The notes: a model not told the origin generated them from the letters alone. A DNA stretch of 14,329 bases from Pseudozyma flocculosa PF-1 (GCF_000417875.1 NW_006920883.1:12346-26674); one strand, 5' to 3'; positions 1-9,848 are shown, numbered from the stretch's first letter. Numbers and translations are program-made.

Positions 1-30
<30 letters not shown>
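1..30. repeat. (AG)15 microsatellite at the window edge
   Basis: Uninterrupted AG dinucleotides fill positions 1-30 and may extend beyond the window. Shorter AG runs recur at about 92-108 and 404-415. Confidence 0.95.
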
Positions 31-34
<4 letters not shown>

Positions 35-895
35 ACAGAAAGGAGGAGGAAGAGGAGGGAGGACCGAATGAGAGGAGAGGGAGGGGCCGAACTTAGAGAG
101 AGAGAGAGGATGAGGATGAGGGATGAGCAATCAAGAATGGACAAAAAAGGGCGGGGTCGGGATGTGTGTGTGACGATCATGGAGCGTTTGCGTGTGTAGG
201 TTTGCGATCAGAGGTCCTCGAGCGAGGTCGGGTCGGGTTGGTCCGATGGTGGTGGTGGTGTTGGCGGATGCGAGGGAAGCGGCGGCAGGTGGAACGGTGA
301 CTGAGGAAATAAGGCGGGGAGAGTGGGGCGGGGGGAAGCCAAGGGGCGGCGGAGGGCAGGCGACAAGAAATGTATGCAAGCGGCAGCCTTGGCCGAGTCT
401 CGAGAGAGAGAGAGATAGGTGACCGATGGCATGGCATGGCACGGTGCCCGCGGCGAGGCTGCGATGACGGCCTGGCGCCGCATGCCAGTCGGTGGGCCGG
501 CCGCAGAGAGTGCGGATCTGCAGCGCGGCAGAATAGAGAGGGCCAGCCTGAGTATCAGGTCGACGACTCAGGCGGTCGCGGCAGCGGCGGCGGGGAGGGG
601 TGACGATCGTGCGACGAGGTGATGCCGTGCGATTCAGCACGCTGCAGGTATTCCGAGGGCAGGTCGGTCCTTGCCGCGCCGCTCGCTCCATCGTTGGGCG
701 GTTCCGTTTCCGCAGACAGCTCAATGAGCCTGTGCGAGGAGGTGCGTCGAGGGCGGAGAGAGGAAGAGCCCAAGCTGGCAGGGGTCGGCATGCCTGCGGG
801 CCGCCCGCGGTGGCGCCAGCTAGATGGGAAGGCCGGGGCAACCGTCATCGAGGACGGGATCATCGTCGAAAGTGTCGGGCCATGATCGCCGCACC
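1..895. other. Non-coding flank 3' of the phytochrome gene
   Basis: I see no supported gene in these 895 bases. Open frames on both strands give only low-complexity Arg/Pro/Ser-rich translations with no family resemblance. The stretch should contain the phytochrome 3' UTR (reading leftwards from 895), but I see no clear AATAAA on the minus strand. It also contains AG microsatellites at the left edge and near 92-108 and 404-415, and a short CATGG pentamer run near 426-440. Confidence 0.6.
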
Positions 896-3800
896 TCACT
901 GTCCAGTCTCGCCACCGCCCGACACGGGCCTCGAGGCCGGGCGCGACAGCCAGCCGCCCTTTTCCCAGACGTAGCCGGGTTCCCACTGGTTGCTCTTGCG
1001 GTCCTCGGTGTGCAGCAGGCCCCGCATCAGCGCGCTGAGCCGGCCAAAGTCGATGGGCTTGAGCACCCAGCCGTCCATGCCGATCTCGGTCATCTCTTCG
1101 CGCATCGAGTGCGTCAGGGTGGCCGATACGGCGAGGATGGGCACGCGGCCGTTGAGGATCTGCGCCGGCGGCCGGCCCGAGATCTGGCCGCTGCGCGAGC
1201 GCGTCTGCTCGCACTGGCGGATCCGCTTGCACGCCTCCTGGCCGTTGCAGATGGGCATCTGGAGGTCCATCAGGATGCAGTCGATCTCGTTGGCGTCCTT
1301 CTCAAACTGCCGCACGCCCTCCTCGCCGTTGACGGCCTGCAACACCGTGTGGCCGTCCATGCCCAGGCGTTTCTTGAGGATCATTCGGTTGATGGGGTCG
1401 TCCTCGACGACGAGGACGCGGAGCGGCGCGAGCTTCTCGGGCGTGGGCGAGCCGGCGGCCGCCTGGTTCTTGAGCTGCGAGCGGACGTTTTGGAGCCTCC
1501 GCCGCTGCGCCGAGCTCGACGAGCGACGCTCCCCCTTGGCTGCGCCGTCCCGGGACCCTCCGCTGGGTGGCGTCTCGGGCAGCTCGACGCTGGGCGACTC
1601 GTCTGAAACGGCAACGGCGCTCCCGTCCGCAGCAGACGCCTGCGGCAGCTGCATGTCTGGCACCGCCTGGTCCCGCCTCTCTGCCAGCGTCTCGTCGGCG
1701 GCCTGGGCGCAAGGCGTGACCTCTTGGGCGCCGCCATTGCTGGCCCGCCGTCCAGCCTGGCTTGGCTCGTGGTCCCTGCTCTGGACCGCCTCCTTGAAGG
1801 CCTCGGCCGACGACTTGCGCCGGGTCGATCCGGCCGACGTCGATCGTTGCATCCGATCGTCGGCATCGAGCGTCTGCGGCTCGACCTTGACGGAGCGGAC
1901 GGGGATGCCGCTGCCCTCGACCTGGTGCATGCCGTCCTGGGACTCGCCGCGATGGAAGTTGGCCGGCCGGCTGACGGTAAAGGTGGGCGCGCCGCTCCTG
2001 GGCCCCGCCGGCCCGTTTTCAATCGACCTGCGGCCGCCGGAGCTGCCCGCGTCGCCGTTGCCATTGCCGTTGCCGTTGTCGTTGGACGGGTCTCGCAAGA
2101 TGGGCTCGCGGATGGCCTCGACGAGCGAGTCGATCTCGCTCTTGCCGTTGGAGCTCATGCTGCCGCTGCCGAGCGAGTTGGACCTGCGCATCGACAGCGA
2201 CTCGGTGCCCTTGCGCGCGTTGCCATCGCCGTCGGTGGCCGAGCAGAAGGGGATGTAGAACGTGAAGGTGGAGCCCTCGCCGACGGTCGAGTCGACGCGC
2301 AGCTGGCCGCCGAGATTCTTGACGATGCGCGCCACGATGGCCAGGCCGAGGCCGATGCCGCTGTCCGGCTTGGCGTCGGCGGCCGACGGGTCAGGCTCGA
2401 TGAGGTCCTGGCCGTCGCCCCGCCCGGGCTCGGCGATTACCGACTCGACCTGCTCAAACTCGCGGAAGATGGCCTCGAGCTTCTCGCGGGGGATGCCCTC
2501 GCCCGTGTCCGAGATGATGAGCTCGATCTCGATGTTGCAGCCCTGCGGCAGGTCTTCGCTTCGCTCGTCCTCGGGCCGCTGCTTCATCGAGACGTGGATG
2601 TGGCCCTCGGTGGTGTACTTGACCGAGTTAGTGACGATGTTGGTGACCACCTGCCGGACGCGGTTGCGATCGCCCAGCACGCGGCAGACCGACGGCTCGG
2701 TGACGAGCGTGAAGTCGATCCTGCGCCTCTTGGCCTCCCACTCGTGCATCTCGACGGCCTCGCGGACGGTGGCGGCCAGGTCAAAGGGCTCCTGGAGGAA
2801 GAGCTTGTTGCCCTGCTCCTGCTTGGTCAGGTCGAGCAGGTCGTTGATGACAAAGAGGAGGCTCTTGGACGCCATGTGCGACTTGCTCAGGTTCTCGCGC
2901 GTGTCTTCGTCGAGGCGGCTGTCGAGGGCGAGCTCGAGGTAGTTGATGATGTGGTTGAGTGGCGTGCGCACCTCGTGGCTGGCGTTGGAGAGGAGGAGGC
3001 GGTTGAGCTGGTTGTAGTGGAGCGCCTGCTCGCGCTGGCGCCAGACCGAGATAAACTTGCCGTAGACGAGGCAGAGCACCGAGGCCGTCTCGAGCTCCTC
3101 GTCCTTCCACGCCCGGCACGTGCCCTGCACCGTCTCGGACCACACCTTGAACGACTTGCGCGGCTCGAGCATCGCCCTCGCCTCCATGCCTTGCTTGAAC
3201 GGCTTGCCCGCCCAGTTGACGTGGCGCAGCTGCGCCTTGCGGAGGAAGGCGATAAAGTCGACGCCGCTGCCCGATAGCGGCACCAGCAACAGCCCGGCGA
3301 TGACCTCGAGGCCCGTCGGTAGCACCATGTCCGGGAAATCCTTGCGCACGTCCTGCGAGGTGACAAGATGCTCAAACTTTTTGATGCGCAGATACTCGGT
3401 CACCGCCAGCACCTCTTGGCTGGCGCTCAGCGGACCGAGGATCTTGGCCTCGTTGCCGATGGCGATGACGCCAAAGTCGGCGTCGAACAGCGTCAGCAGG
3501 TCCTCGGCGTTGGAGATGATGTAGCCGCTGGGGTTCTGGTCGGTGGGCAGCGTGTTGATCAGCTTGCGCGCCGACAGCCGGCGGGTGTAGCTGAGCCGCT
3601 CGATGTTGCGCGAGACCGACTCGCCAATCAGCCGGCACAGCTGGCGGATGGGGAACGACACCCGCCTGCCGCGGGCGCCGTAGTTGTGGAGCGAGATGAG
3701 GCCCCACAGCTCGCCAAAGGCGACAATCGAGATCGACATCGACGAGCGCACCTGCATGTTGGCGAGGTACTTTAGGTGGATGGGCGACATGGCGCGCAGG

Positions 3801-5641
3801 AAGCCGTGGGTCATGTCGATGGGCGTCTCGAGGTCCGAGGCGTCGCGGCACACCATCCTCGCCGTCTGCTGGTCGCGGTCGTAGAGCAGCCGCACCTTGT
3901 TGATCTTGTACAGCGCGCGCGCCTGGGCGGGAATGTCGGTGGCGGGGAAGTGGAGGCCGCGGTAGAGGTCGTTGGTGTCGGACCAGTCGACCAGCTCGCA
4001 AACCACCTGGCCGTTCCACGCCTCGTCGAACTGGTACACCATCACCCGGCTGAAGAGGGTGATGTCGCGCACGATGCCCACGAGCACCTTGAGGAAGCTG
4101 GTCAGGTCGGTCTGGGCCGATAGCTGCTCGTTGACCTGGCTCAGCACGCCAAACATGTCGAGCATGCCGCCCGTCCCGTCGCCGTTGCCGCTGCCGGGCA
4201 GCACGCCGGGGCGCCGGCTCCGCGTCCGCCGCTGCTCGCTCTCGTTGTTGCGCCGCATCCTCGACAGCGCCTTGAGCGGCCGGTGGATGGTCTGCGTCGA
4301 CTCGCGCAGGTCCTCGGCCGCGTGGCGCGTCTCCTGGCCCTCGAGGCCGCTGCGCGTCGTCGTGGCCTGGTAGACGGTGCTCGACACGGTGCCGTCCGAG
4401 TCGACCGTCGAGATGCTGGGCGGCGGCGAGCTCTGCTGCGTCGTGGTGCCGCCGGTCGATGTACCCGACGTGCGGGCAGCCTCGTCAAACGACGGCGAGG
4501 GCGGCCGCGACGAGCTCGCGATCGGATTGACCGGATCATCGACCAGCTCAAACTCGAGGATGACAGTCATTTCGCCGTCGTCGTCGTCACCGCCAGACCT
4601 CTCCGGGACGTGCGCGGCGCACCACGCGTTCCAGGTCGTGCAGCTCTCTGGATCCCTTTCGCGCCGCTTGTCGTACGTGGCCATCGAGGAGCCGTGCAGC
4701 TGGAAGACGCTGGGCCCGGCTTCGGAGAGGTCCTGGTCGCCCTCGTCGAGTGTGTCGATGTTGTCCCACAGCAGCTCTGCCTGGTCCTCGTCAAAGACGT
4801 CGGCAAACGACTGGAGGCTGAAGAGGTAGGCTGGCGATAGGCCGAGCACATCGCCCGTGTTCTGAGGACGCGGCGGAAACGAGGAGGAGAGGACGGCAAG
4901 ACGGAAGGTGCGGACGAACGTCAGCGAATCGACTCGGCTGCGGCGGGGGAGGAGCTGGGATGCTCGTAGCGCTGTACGTTTCGAGGGGAGCCGCGTGCAT
5001 CACTCACCTCTGACGCCTGCCGCACTATCAGCTGCCCCGACCTGTCGACGTTGATGACGATCATGCACCCGAACGACTGCACTGCTCCCGGCGCGTGGAT
5101 CGGCTGTTGGGGGTCGCAAGAGCGCAGAGAGGCGACAAGGGGCGGATGTCAGTCACGGCGGCACCCTCTCAAAGCGCAGCCGCTGGAAGGCCATCATCTG
5201 CCCGTTGCTCACCTCGTCTTCGCAGCGCGCAAGCTCGCCCTCCCTGCCCGTCAAGATCATATGCCCCTCGGGCGTCTCGACATGCTCAAAGCGCCGGGTG
5301 GTCATGGCCTCGAGCTTATCCCGCAGGTCGCGCGTGCCATTGGTGCCCGTCCCCTCGGAGTCGGGCACCCGGAACTGGCCGAGGTCGTGGTCGGCCTTTC
5401 GGTCGACATCCTCTGGGCGATTGCGCAGGTCGAAAAAGGTGCCGCTGCCGTGCGAGCCGTCGGTGCCCGAGGCGGAGCCGACCCGTTCGGTCGACCTGCG
5501 TGTGCCGGGCGTGTGCGGTTCCGAGGGGGGCTTGACCGAAACGGCCGAGCGTATTGGGTAGATGAAGGGCTGGTTGACGCCGGGCGACCTGGGGTTGGTG
5601 GCCGATCCAGAGGCGCCTCCGTCTCTGGGTGGCGAAGACAT
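896..5641 (-). CDS. phy1: Fungal phytochrome, hybrid histidine kinase (three exons, 1496 aa)
   Basis: Red/far-red photoreceptor and hybrid histidine kinase, expected in cytoplasm or nucleus (no signal peptide or membrane segment). Exons on the minus strand: 5641-5213, 5103-5008, 4861-896; all junctions keep frame, giving 1496 aa. ATG 5641 is the first in-frame ATG after an in-frame stop at 5785-5783 and has G at -3. Domains: disordered N-terminus 1-135; bilin-type Cys140 in ARCEDE, directly followed by the PAS start PIHAPGAVQSFG; Ser/Thr-rich insert about 285-405; GAF about 410-590 with LHFPATDIPAQAR (Asp484), SPIHLKYL (His537) and ISLHNY (His567); PHY about 600-780 with tongue motifs WAG 725-727 and PRKSF 742-746; HisKA with SHEVRTP (His804); HATPase_c with N box about 916-925, DTGEGIP 960-966 and GIGLGLAI 1010-1017; Ser/Gly-rich linker about 1050-1320; receiver about 1322-1455 with Asp1374 (LMDLQMP) and Lys1443. 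Every key residue is present, so it looks functional. The family binds biliverdin; no haem oxygenase gene is visible here. Confidence 0.96.
4862..5007 (-). other. phy1: Phytochrome intron 2 (146 nt)
   Basis: On the minus strand the donor is GAG|GTGAGT after IVRQASE, and the acceptor is CCTCAG|AAC, followed by NTGDVLGLSPAYLF. It is phase 0. The PAS reading frame runs smoothly across the junction, as expected for a phytochrome PAS domain. A CTGAC branch-point match lies about 60 nt before the acceptor. Confidence 0.9.
5104..5212 (-). other. phy1: Phytochrome intron 1 (109 nt)
   Basis: On the minus strand the donor is GAG|GTGAGC directly after the ARCEDE codons, and the acceptor is CCAACAG|CCG just before PIHAPGAVQSFG. 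A CTGAC branch-point match lies in the middle of the intron. The intron is phase 0. It separates the chromophore cysteine from the conserved PAS motif, which are contiguous in related phytochromes, so splicing is needed to rebuild the canonical sequence. Confidence 0.92.
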
Positions 5642-6123
5642 GGCGGTCGCTTTGGCAATCGCCGGCAAGGGCAGAGGCCGCGGAGCAGGCGGCGTGCGGG
5701 GGTGATTGCGGTCGGAGAAGGGCTGACCAGTGGTTCGATCGGCGGTTGCGCTATGTAGGGTAGAGTCGAGTCTGGGGCCGGGCTAGTGGCGGGTGGGTCG
5801 CGCCGGTACAAAGGAGTATGCCGTGGCCGCAAGCGTCGGTGGGCCTGCGCGAGCCAGAGGGCAGCTCCAGAGGGAGATCCGGTGGTCCAAGAGGTTGTAG
5901 CGACGAGAAAGGTCGTCACACGACGAGTGGCAGGGAAGGGTCCCTCTGGCGGCGTAGGCCAGATGGGCTGCCGTGTTGGGATGGCGAGGACCACGACTTT
6001 TGGGCTGAAGGCGACCGAGAGAGAGCAGATCCGCAGCTTGGTCGTGATTGAATCAAGTGGACGGCAGCAGCGGTGGATCACGAGGTGAAGAGGGATGCGG
6101 TAGGAGGTGCGTGGGACAGGTGC
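5642..6123 (-). promoter_or_regulatory. Probable promoter/leader region of the phytochrome gene
   Basis: This stretch lies immediately 5' of the phytochrome ATG on the minus strand. Read on that strand it is pyrimidine-rich, as fungal leaders often are. The phytochrome frame stays open to a stop at 5785-5783 but has no ATG upstream of 5641. I see no separate gene here. The transcription start cannot be placed from sequence alone. Confidence 0.4.
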
Positions 6124-6140
6124 ATCCTTCTATAAAGGAT
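6124..6140. promoter_or_regulatory. TATA-like element inside a 6-bp inverted repeat
   Basis: ATCCTT (6124-6129) and AAGGAT (6135-6140) form a perfect inverted repeat around CTATA. The plus strand reads TATAAAG from 6131 and the minus strand reads TTTATAG. It lies about 490 nt upstream of the phytochrome ATG, so it could serve that gene with a long leader. No rightward gene is seen for it. A chance match is possible. Confidence 0.25.
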
Positions 6141-6731
6141 ACGAATACGGTAGCGGTGCAGGGTGCGCCGGCGTGGCGAGCGTGGCGTCGTGTCGAGGGA
6201 GAGGCGTGAGCGCTGGGCGAAGGAGGGGAAGAATCGACCGGAGCGCGATTCGGGAGCAGCGGCGGCAGAGATGGGCCGATGGCACTGAAGAGAGGGGGGT
6301 GGGCGGGGCAGCGAAGTAGGCAGCAAATCGCAGACGTTGGTCGAGCAGAAGGAAGAAAGGGAGGCGTTGGGGCGATGTGGTGCGCGAGAGGCGGAGAAAG
6401 GAGAAGAAGACGAGCAGCTGCGTTCCGATGTGACTGCACCCAGAGTGCGAGAAAGAGGACCGAGGCAAAGGGTCTTTGTGACCGAGTCGGGTCGGGTCGG
6501 GTCAAGGTCGTCAAGAGAGCGGCGGCGTCAGAGCGGTGACGACCGACGTGTAGCGGAACCGGGCCAGGCGATAGAGGCGGTCCAAGGTAGAAAGAGAGGG
6601 AGGGAGGGATGCGTCGTGGCGGGCGGGCGTAGGGGACCAGAGGGGAGGTGGTGAAGACGAAGAGAAGAATGAAGGCTGAGCGGGCCAGGATGGCGAGTGG
6701 ATCCTGCCAGGCGCCAAACTCGAGGCGGCGA

Positions 6732-6752
6732 GGGTGGCGGGTGGCGGGTGGC
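6732..6752 (+). repeat. GGGTGGC heptamer, three copies
   Basis: Three exact tandem copies, followed by GG. The G-runs could support a short G-rich fold. Confidence 0.9.
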
Positions 6753-6780
6753 GGTCAGCCAAACGGGGCCACCGAGCGGG

Positions 6781-6804
6781 GCGAGCAGGCGAGCAGGCGA
6801 GCAG
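6781..6804 (+). repeat. GCGAGCAG octamer, three copies
   Basis: Three exact tandem copies, followed at once by related CAAGCAGCG units. Confidence 0.9.
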
Positions 6805-6974
6805 CCAAGCAGCGCAAGCAGCGCAAGTCAGCGAGCGTCGAGTTGCCAACCCGGCCCACACACAGGCCAACGCCGCTGCCCTTCTTGTTGGCTGCCAGGC
6901 CCAGCGCAACCCAAAGCACCGGACGCAGTACCCGGGCCAAGGCCACCGCTCGCTCACCCAGGCAGGCGACCAAC

Positions 6975-6995
6975 AAGCAAGCAGGCAAGCAAGCT
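6975..6995 (+). repeat. CAAG tetramer array (plus-strand arm)
   Basis: CAAG-type tetramers (one CAGG variant) run over about 21 nt. They are complementary to the CTTG arrays at 7331-7342 and 7351-7362. Confidence 0.85.
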
Positions 6996-7330
6996 AAGCA
7001 GAGGCCAACCTGCAGCCGTGCAGCCAGCCGCACCTGCAGGCCACAGAGAGACGCAGACCGAGGCCGACACCGGGCCCGCCAAGCAGCGAGCAGCGCGTCG
7101 GGTGCGGAGGCTCAACCCCAGCCTAGCCCCCAGGCAGCAAGCTAAGCCCGCCAGGCAGCTGCCCGCCCCGTGTCCGTCCGCACGCGGACCGCTCCAAGGC
7201 GGCGGGGAAAAAACAGGAAGCAGGGCAGCACCAAGCAGCAGAAAGACGAAAAATCCCCAGGCGGGCAGGGCAGCGGCATCCAGCCAGCCAGCCACGCAGG
7301 CAGGCACGAAAAAAGAAAGAGACGGCCGCG

Positions 7331-7362
7331 CTTGCTTGCTTGATTGGTTGCTTGCTTGCTTG
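7331..7362 (+). repeat. Two CTTG tetramer triplets
   Basis: CTTG x3 at 7331-7342 and CTTG x3 at 7351-7362 are separated by eight bases. Both are the reverse complement of the CAAG array about 340-390 nt upstream, so a long hairpin is possible. Confidence 0.9.
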
Positions 7363-7373
7363 CACGGGTGGAT

Positions 7374-7402
7374 GGGGGGCCAGGGGCAGGGGCAGGGGCG
7401 GG
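7374..7402 (+). other. G-quadruplex-type motif
   Basis: Five G-runs in 29 nt (G6, G4, G4, G4, G3) are separated by loops of one to three bases and include CAGGGG x3 at 7381-7398. This fits the usual four-run G-quadruplex pattern with very short loops. It sits just after the end of the T-depleted tract. Confidence 0.7.
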
Positions 7403-8422
7403 CGAGGGTCCCGGCTTGCCCGGCCCCCATGGCTCGGAGCCCGAGGTGCAACCTGGCGCATCGGCCGCTCAGCCGCCGCTGCGCTAGGCTAGGCCCACCT
7501 CTTTCTGCGCGTTGCCGGCAGAGAAAGCCCGCCCCAAACGAGCTCGCCTGTTGCCAGGCCCTGGCCTGCCTGGCCCCAGCCTGCCGCCACCACCGGTGTC
7601 CGGCGACGTACGTTCGAGTGCCGCCCCGCCTCCCTCCGCTCAGGGCCGACGCAAATCCACGCGCCGCCTTCTGTAGCTTGGCCTGGCCCAGTTGATCGCA
7701 ACCACGACGCAGCAGCAGCAGGCAGGCCGGCTGGGCTGGGCAGACAGGCTACCGCAGGGTCCGGCGTCAGGTTGCCTTGCTTAGCTTGCTGAGCCACGGC
7801 GCTCGCTCGGTCACCGTCGACCCTCTTGTCGCTGCCCTTGCCGCCATCACCACGCTGCTCACACCATCTCCTGACCCGTTGTGCGGCGACGTCGAGAGCA
7901 GCTGATCTCGGCTGGCACGCGGCAGCCGCAGGGCGAGACTGCGCCGTCCTCTCAAGCAAGGGAGAGAGGCGGTGTCGCCTGGCAAACGACACGTCGACCA
8001 TCGCCGCCCTTGGCCCATGTCTTGACCCGTACCAGCTGCGCCGAGTGGTTCCCAAACAGACCAGCAGCGCCGACGACGGCCACGAGACTAGGGCCAACGA
8101 CGAGGCATGGCCATGGCAACGTCGTGCAGCGCCCCGACCGCGGCGGGCTCAGCGCTGCTGCGGCGTTCACGGCAGCCGAGCGGCTCCAACGACGCACAGC
8201 ACCTCGAGCCGCCGGCCGACGATGCTCCGTCCGTCCGTCCAAGGGGGACAGCCTGCCTCGAAATAGCCCGCGCGGGGGAGCATGCGCTGCTGCGGCGGCC
8301 AAGCCAAGGATCGAGCCACAGCGCTCGAGCTTTCCGGCGCGCAACAAAGGGCGTACTGTGACCATAGAGACGCGGCCGTTGCGACTCTTTGGGCTGCGGC
8401 GTCTTTTTGACCGCTGCCCGGC

Positions 8423-8436
8423 CGGTACCGGTACCG
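8423..8436. repeat. Palindrome CGGTACCGGTACCG
   Basis: A perfect 14-bp palindrome made of two GGTACC units. It shares its core with GGTACCGGTAC at 9498-9508. Confidence 0.85.
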
Positions 8437-9196
8437 TATCGAATCATGGTCTATGATGGCTTGACGTCCTTGCGTACCGGCTGACGCGCACGCAGGTGGC
8501 CTTTCTTTCACTGCGTCAAGCGCCAGCCGCCACACCATGTTGTAATGGGCGGCGGACGAGGCTTTCACCCCTGGTGCGCTCTCGCGTCCAAGTGCAGCCG
8601 CCACCACCGCATCTTTCGGCGACGATCTGGCTTCGTTGAACACAGCCGGAGGCCTCGGCGGCTCGTTCGTCTCCGAGGGCGGGGAGCCGGAACCGAGCGA
8701 GCCCTGCTCCAGGTGCGGCCAACACGACGACGTCCGGTCTGGCCTGGCGTGTAACATCGACGTTCGAGGGCCACCGAGTCGGACAAGGAGATCGTTGCGT
8801 TCTACTTTGCTTCCGGCCTGTGTCGTCGGCGCGCAGGAACGCCACGGCAGCACCTGAATCGATCTTGTCGACGCATGCGAGCCGCGCGGTTGGTGGACTT
8901 GCGTTGCCTGGTCAGGTGCATCGACGGACCCGCCTGTTCGCCGTGGCCTGGCCATGCGTTGCGGCCGGGACTGCCGCCTGGGAGCGCAGCGTGCTGCGCA
9001 CACGGTGCGGACAGCGGCTTAACTTGTTTGTCTCCGGCTCGTCCCGATGTGACCGACCCTCTCGCCCCCGGAACCGTGCCCAGCCAAACGCAGCCGTTTG
9101 CGAAGGCTCTCGTTTGGACCGAGCACGGGGCAGCGACATGGCGGCCGTCAGGAGGGTATCTTTACAACGGTACGCATGGTTAGCCCGACGACCAGC

Positions 9197-9221
9197 CATG
9201 GCATGGCATGGCATGGCATGG
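9197..9221 (+). repeat. CATGG pentamer, five copies
   Basis: Five exact tandem copies. Shorter runs of the same unit occur near 426-440 and 11270-11286. Confidence 0.9.
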
Positions 9222-9290
9222 CATAGCACGGCAGGGAATGGCAGGGCGCATGAAGGTGGATCTGCTCGTCGATGCACAAACGCTGAGGGG

Positions 9291-9310
9291 TACCGTACCT
9301 TACCGTACCA
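9291..9310 (+). repeat. TACCN pentamer array, four copies
   Basis: Units TACCG, TACCT, TACCG, TACCA. This is the reverse complement of the NGGTA array at 9511-9535. Confidence 0.85.
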
Positions 9311-9510
9311 TGGATCGGCACAAAGAAGAACACTTCTTTTTCCCTCGTGCGGAGCGCAGCCTGCCTGCCTGTCTGCGCGTTTCGCTCTCGGATCCTAGCC
9401 TCCTACCTCCTCCTCCGCCGTCATTGCCGCCCTGCCTGGGTCGATTCCTGGCTTTGTGCAACGAATGTGCCGTACCGTTCCGCGCGGGCATCCCTGTGGT
9501 ACCGGTACGA

Positions 9511-9535
9511 GGGTAGGGTAGGGTACGGTACGGTA
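9511..9535 (+). repeat. (G/C)GGTA pentamer array, five copies
   Basis: GGGTA x3 is followed by CGGTA x2. Positions 9512-9530 pair with 9291-9309 at 17 of 19 positions plus one wobble pair. The array lies between GGTACCGGTAC (9498-9508) and a further GGGTAC end (9537-9542). Confidence 0.85.
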
Positions 9536-9848
9536 CGGGTACAGAAGAAGCTTCGAGACCAGGACGCGATGAGAACATGGTCTGCAAGCGACGAGACGGC
9601 GACAGTCGCGGTCGAGATGGACGCGCCGTCTCGCCGGTGCCCACATCAAGGGGGACACCCCTCTTCCTAGCTTGGTGTTGGTCGTGGCCACAATCAGGAC
9701 CTCGCCCTCTGCGTGATTGGCTCGCTCTGCGACTGCGAGGGGGATGCCGCTCGATGGAGCGAACTGAGCTCTTCGATACGGACCGCCGTGTGGCGCAACG
9801 AAGTCATAGTCAGCTACAGTAGCTGGCTGAGCGACCGTCGTCGAGATT

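Larger units (their letters stand above)
6721..7320 (+). other. T-depleted tract (about 6% T over 600 nt)
   Basis: I counted 35 T in 600 plus-strand bases, whereas A is several times more frequent. The tract is built from words such as GCAAG, CAGCC, CAGGC and AAGCAGC, and includes several triplicated short units. The bias ends abruptly at about 7330, where CTTG repeats begin. It accounts for the long plus-strand open frames over this stretch, because stop codons need T. Confidence 0.8.

Noticed and set aside
131..841. 236-codon minus-strand open frame downstream of the phytochrome
   Set aside because: The translation is Pro/Arg/Ser/Thr-rich and driven by AG and GGT repeats. No start context or domain supports it.
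1724..3277. 517-codon plus-strand open frame
   Set aside because: It lies fully antisense to the phytochrome PHY, kinase and linker codons. Long antisense frames are usual opposite GC-rich coding sequence, and its translation is Ala/Arg/Leu/Val-rich with no family resemblance.
5642..5668. Upstream non-ATG start (TTG at 5668) for the phytochrome
   Set aside because: Nuclear fungal genes start at ATG as a rule. ATG 5641 has a good context and is the first in-frame ATG after the stop at 5785-5783.
5731..5745. GGTTCGATCGG resembling a tRNA B box
   Set aside because: The end of the motif does not fit, and I found no matching A box or cloverleaf arms at the right spacing.
6648..7695. Plus-strand open frames of 165 and 332 codons
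   Set aside because: They exist because T is nearly absent and stop codons need T. The translations are Ala/Gln/Arg/Pro repeats that follow the tandem DNA repeats.
8167..9003. 278-codon minus-strand open frame
   Set aside because: Its composition is mixed enough to deserve a look, but I saw no motif, signal peptide or domain, and frames of this length arise by chance at this GC content.
9511..9542. Telomere-like GGGTA repeats
   Set aside because: The unit is a pentamer that grades into CGGTA, is only five copies long and is internal. It does not match TTAGGG-type fungal telomeres.
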